62,000 nucleotides of DNA, taken from Symbiodinium natans. Lineage: Eukaryota; Sar; Dinophyceae; Suessiales; Symbiodiniaceae. Shown piece after piece: positions 60,601 to 62,000 of this stretch. Location: contig CAJNDS010000040.1 of the NCBI GenBank assembly GCA_905221605.1, forward strand, positions 1-62,000, read 5' to 3'. The notes beneath the pieces are model-generated. The model saw only the letters and a list, made by a program, of their open reading frames with translations. It had not been told where the DNA came from and ran no database searches. The first letter of the stretch is position 1; every line of letters starts with the position of its first letter. A program made the translations under genes and the position numbers.

Positions 60601-62000
60601 ACAACATACAGGGGGAAGTACGGTGGTAGTCCGAGGAGGCATATTGTAGAGATGGAAAGCTGGAATGTTGGGTTTGACGGCCGCTGCATGCAAAGCCGAC
60701 TCGTGCATTTTCATCTCATGCAGGAGCGCCTGTGGATGGTTATGACGAATCCCAAGGCGCTGCCTGCACACATTGCGATGTTTTGAAAATTGCCAGCTTC
60801 AGCTAGACGTGTAAGTGAAGTTTGAGTTTTGCACATGCTGGGATCGGCAAGAACAGCGCTCCTGATGATTGTCTTGTTTCGACAGATCCGAAGCGCGAGC
60901 CTTTCGGACAAGGCTCGACGGTGGGCACTTGTGATTGTTCTGCCTTACAGCACGGATTTTGAACATGGTTGCAGAAGGAGGGCAGTACATTGTATGCTTC
61001 AGCCAGTCTTCCTTGATTCTTCTTGGATGCACACTTGTCAAGCAAATCGGAGAGCAGGCCAGCCATGAGCGCGTTCGTCAAGTGCCTACACGCATTGAGG
61101 CTCTGAATGGTGAGAGATGTGAGAGCTTGCTCCCGCCCATCATGAGGGTCCCTGGATACTGGAGGGTAATGTCCAGAACCACGTAGCTGCATCGTTTCAT
61201 GAAGCCAGCGACTTCGCACGAAGGGCATCAAGCCGCTGATGCTGTACAAGCTCTACCATGGGCCCTGGCGACTCGATATTTGAGTGAGGCGCCAACTGCT
61301 TGCAAAGCACGCGAGCATGTCCAATCCAACTTGCACGACAGATGTTAACAGAAGGTAGAGGACACGCTGCTCGGACCATGCGATGCCAGGTCGGCTGGGA
61401 AGATCCACTCCTGAGCAGTGTTTCTGCCGATGAAAGGAAGTCTAGGTTTAGGGCAGGTTCGCTTTAGGCGACTTGGACTCGAGCAAAGCGCGAACATCGC
61501 CGCCAAAATGCATATGTGGAGGCTTTGCACATCTTTGCGCCTCGTGCATCCGCATGCGCAGGATGGAACAGGCTTTGCTGCTGCCTCACGAAGTCCAGCC
61601 TTCCTGACGATGTCCGAGTGTACCGGAACGCAATACGCAACAGACATCCGCTCCGCGAAGGGCCAGCCCGTCACAGTTGTACTTTCTGAATTCTTTGATA
61701 GAAGTCACGAAGCTCAAATTGAGGGGACGTGTGCCTGCTTCCTGACAAAGAGCGGCTATGCTCTCCTGCGTAAACTGAAAACCTGGGTCTTGCGTGGCCC
61801 GCCGGAGCAGGGCCGCGTCATGGACCCATTGCCCTGCCCCATTGCCGGGTCGAAATGAACCTTGGCACCAGGCCGAGGCCATCGCGCAGCAAAGGAAAAC
61901 TGGGTCATGATCACTAGATAGCATTAGGTAGCCCTTGCCGCATGGCTTCGTCTTTCCACGCTGCCAGTCGTCTCGGGCGCATGGACACGTGCTTCCCCCA
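57630..62000. other. Weak exon candidates, no recognised gene
   Basis: Candidates on the + strand: about 59111-59170 (LDMKAKRLGKLFDEWVSKQD), about 59820-59880 (SYLDFEEYCVELAAVFPW), about 59880-59996 in another frame (RGFQSEEHSDRTCLKEVWER), 60375-60470 (HKLKRPAVLEIIRLSGQHG) and 60645-60785. At 61418-61924 both strands are open for over 100 codons and I cannot choose between them. None matches a known family. Confidence 0.35.

Noticed and set aside
61418-61924. Open frames over 100 codons on both strands
   Set aside because: No motif decides the strand; not annotated as a gene.

Overview
This window reads as nuclear DNA of a dinoflagellate, probably of the Suessiales/Symbiodiniaceae type; I cannot name the species. 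Conserved eukaryotic proteins appear only as chains of very short exons (20-150 nt). They rejoin in frame through introns that start with GT, GC or GA and end in AG, with a strong preference for G as the first exon base. Simple repeats are plentiful, and every gene I could place lies on the + strand. Long open frames are mostly meaningless here, so the gene calls rest on conserved motifs in the right order and on codon phase carried across each splice.

Layout. 1-1158 is a (CACG)n array. 2121-5161 is a Rab6-type GTPase in about 12 exons. 5162-10822 holds small repeats and only weak exon candidates. 10823-14414 is an endonuclease/exonuclease/phosphatase (EEP) enzyme in about 11 exons. 14870 to about 15420 is part of a nucleotide-sugar-transporter-like membrane protein. 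15.4-27 kb is mostly repeats, weak exon candidates and one clear MITE-like element (23191-23305). 27.4-29.0 kb encodes four copies of a zinc finger with the core CGFRNR/CGWRNQ. 30.4-32.9 kb encodes a RanBP2-type zinc finger followed by cold-shock-domain exons, so this 5.5 kb is an RNA-binding locus of one or two genes. 33-40 kb has orphan exons and low-complexity DNA. 40121-42547 is a complete V-ATPase proteolipid (subunit c) in nine exons. About 45308-47593 is a CTR1/EDR1-type Raf-like kinase that ends in an ARS2-like C2H2 finger. 52080 onward is a WW-domain protein resembling CEP164. 53225-54901 is a complete TRAPPC4/Trs23 gene in nine exons. 55-62 kb has only weak exon candidates.

The genes are not an operon and share no single pathway. 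Rab6, TRAPPC4, V-ATPase c and the sugar transporter are all endomembrane/Golgi functions. The points most worth following up are the unusual protein architectures (EDR1-kinase-ARS2 finger; the GFRNR finger family beside cold-shock domains), the large share of GC and GA splice donors, a possible 20-nt intron, and the 144-bp higher-order pattern in the CACG array. All exon borders were read by eye and need RNA evidence.
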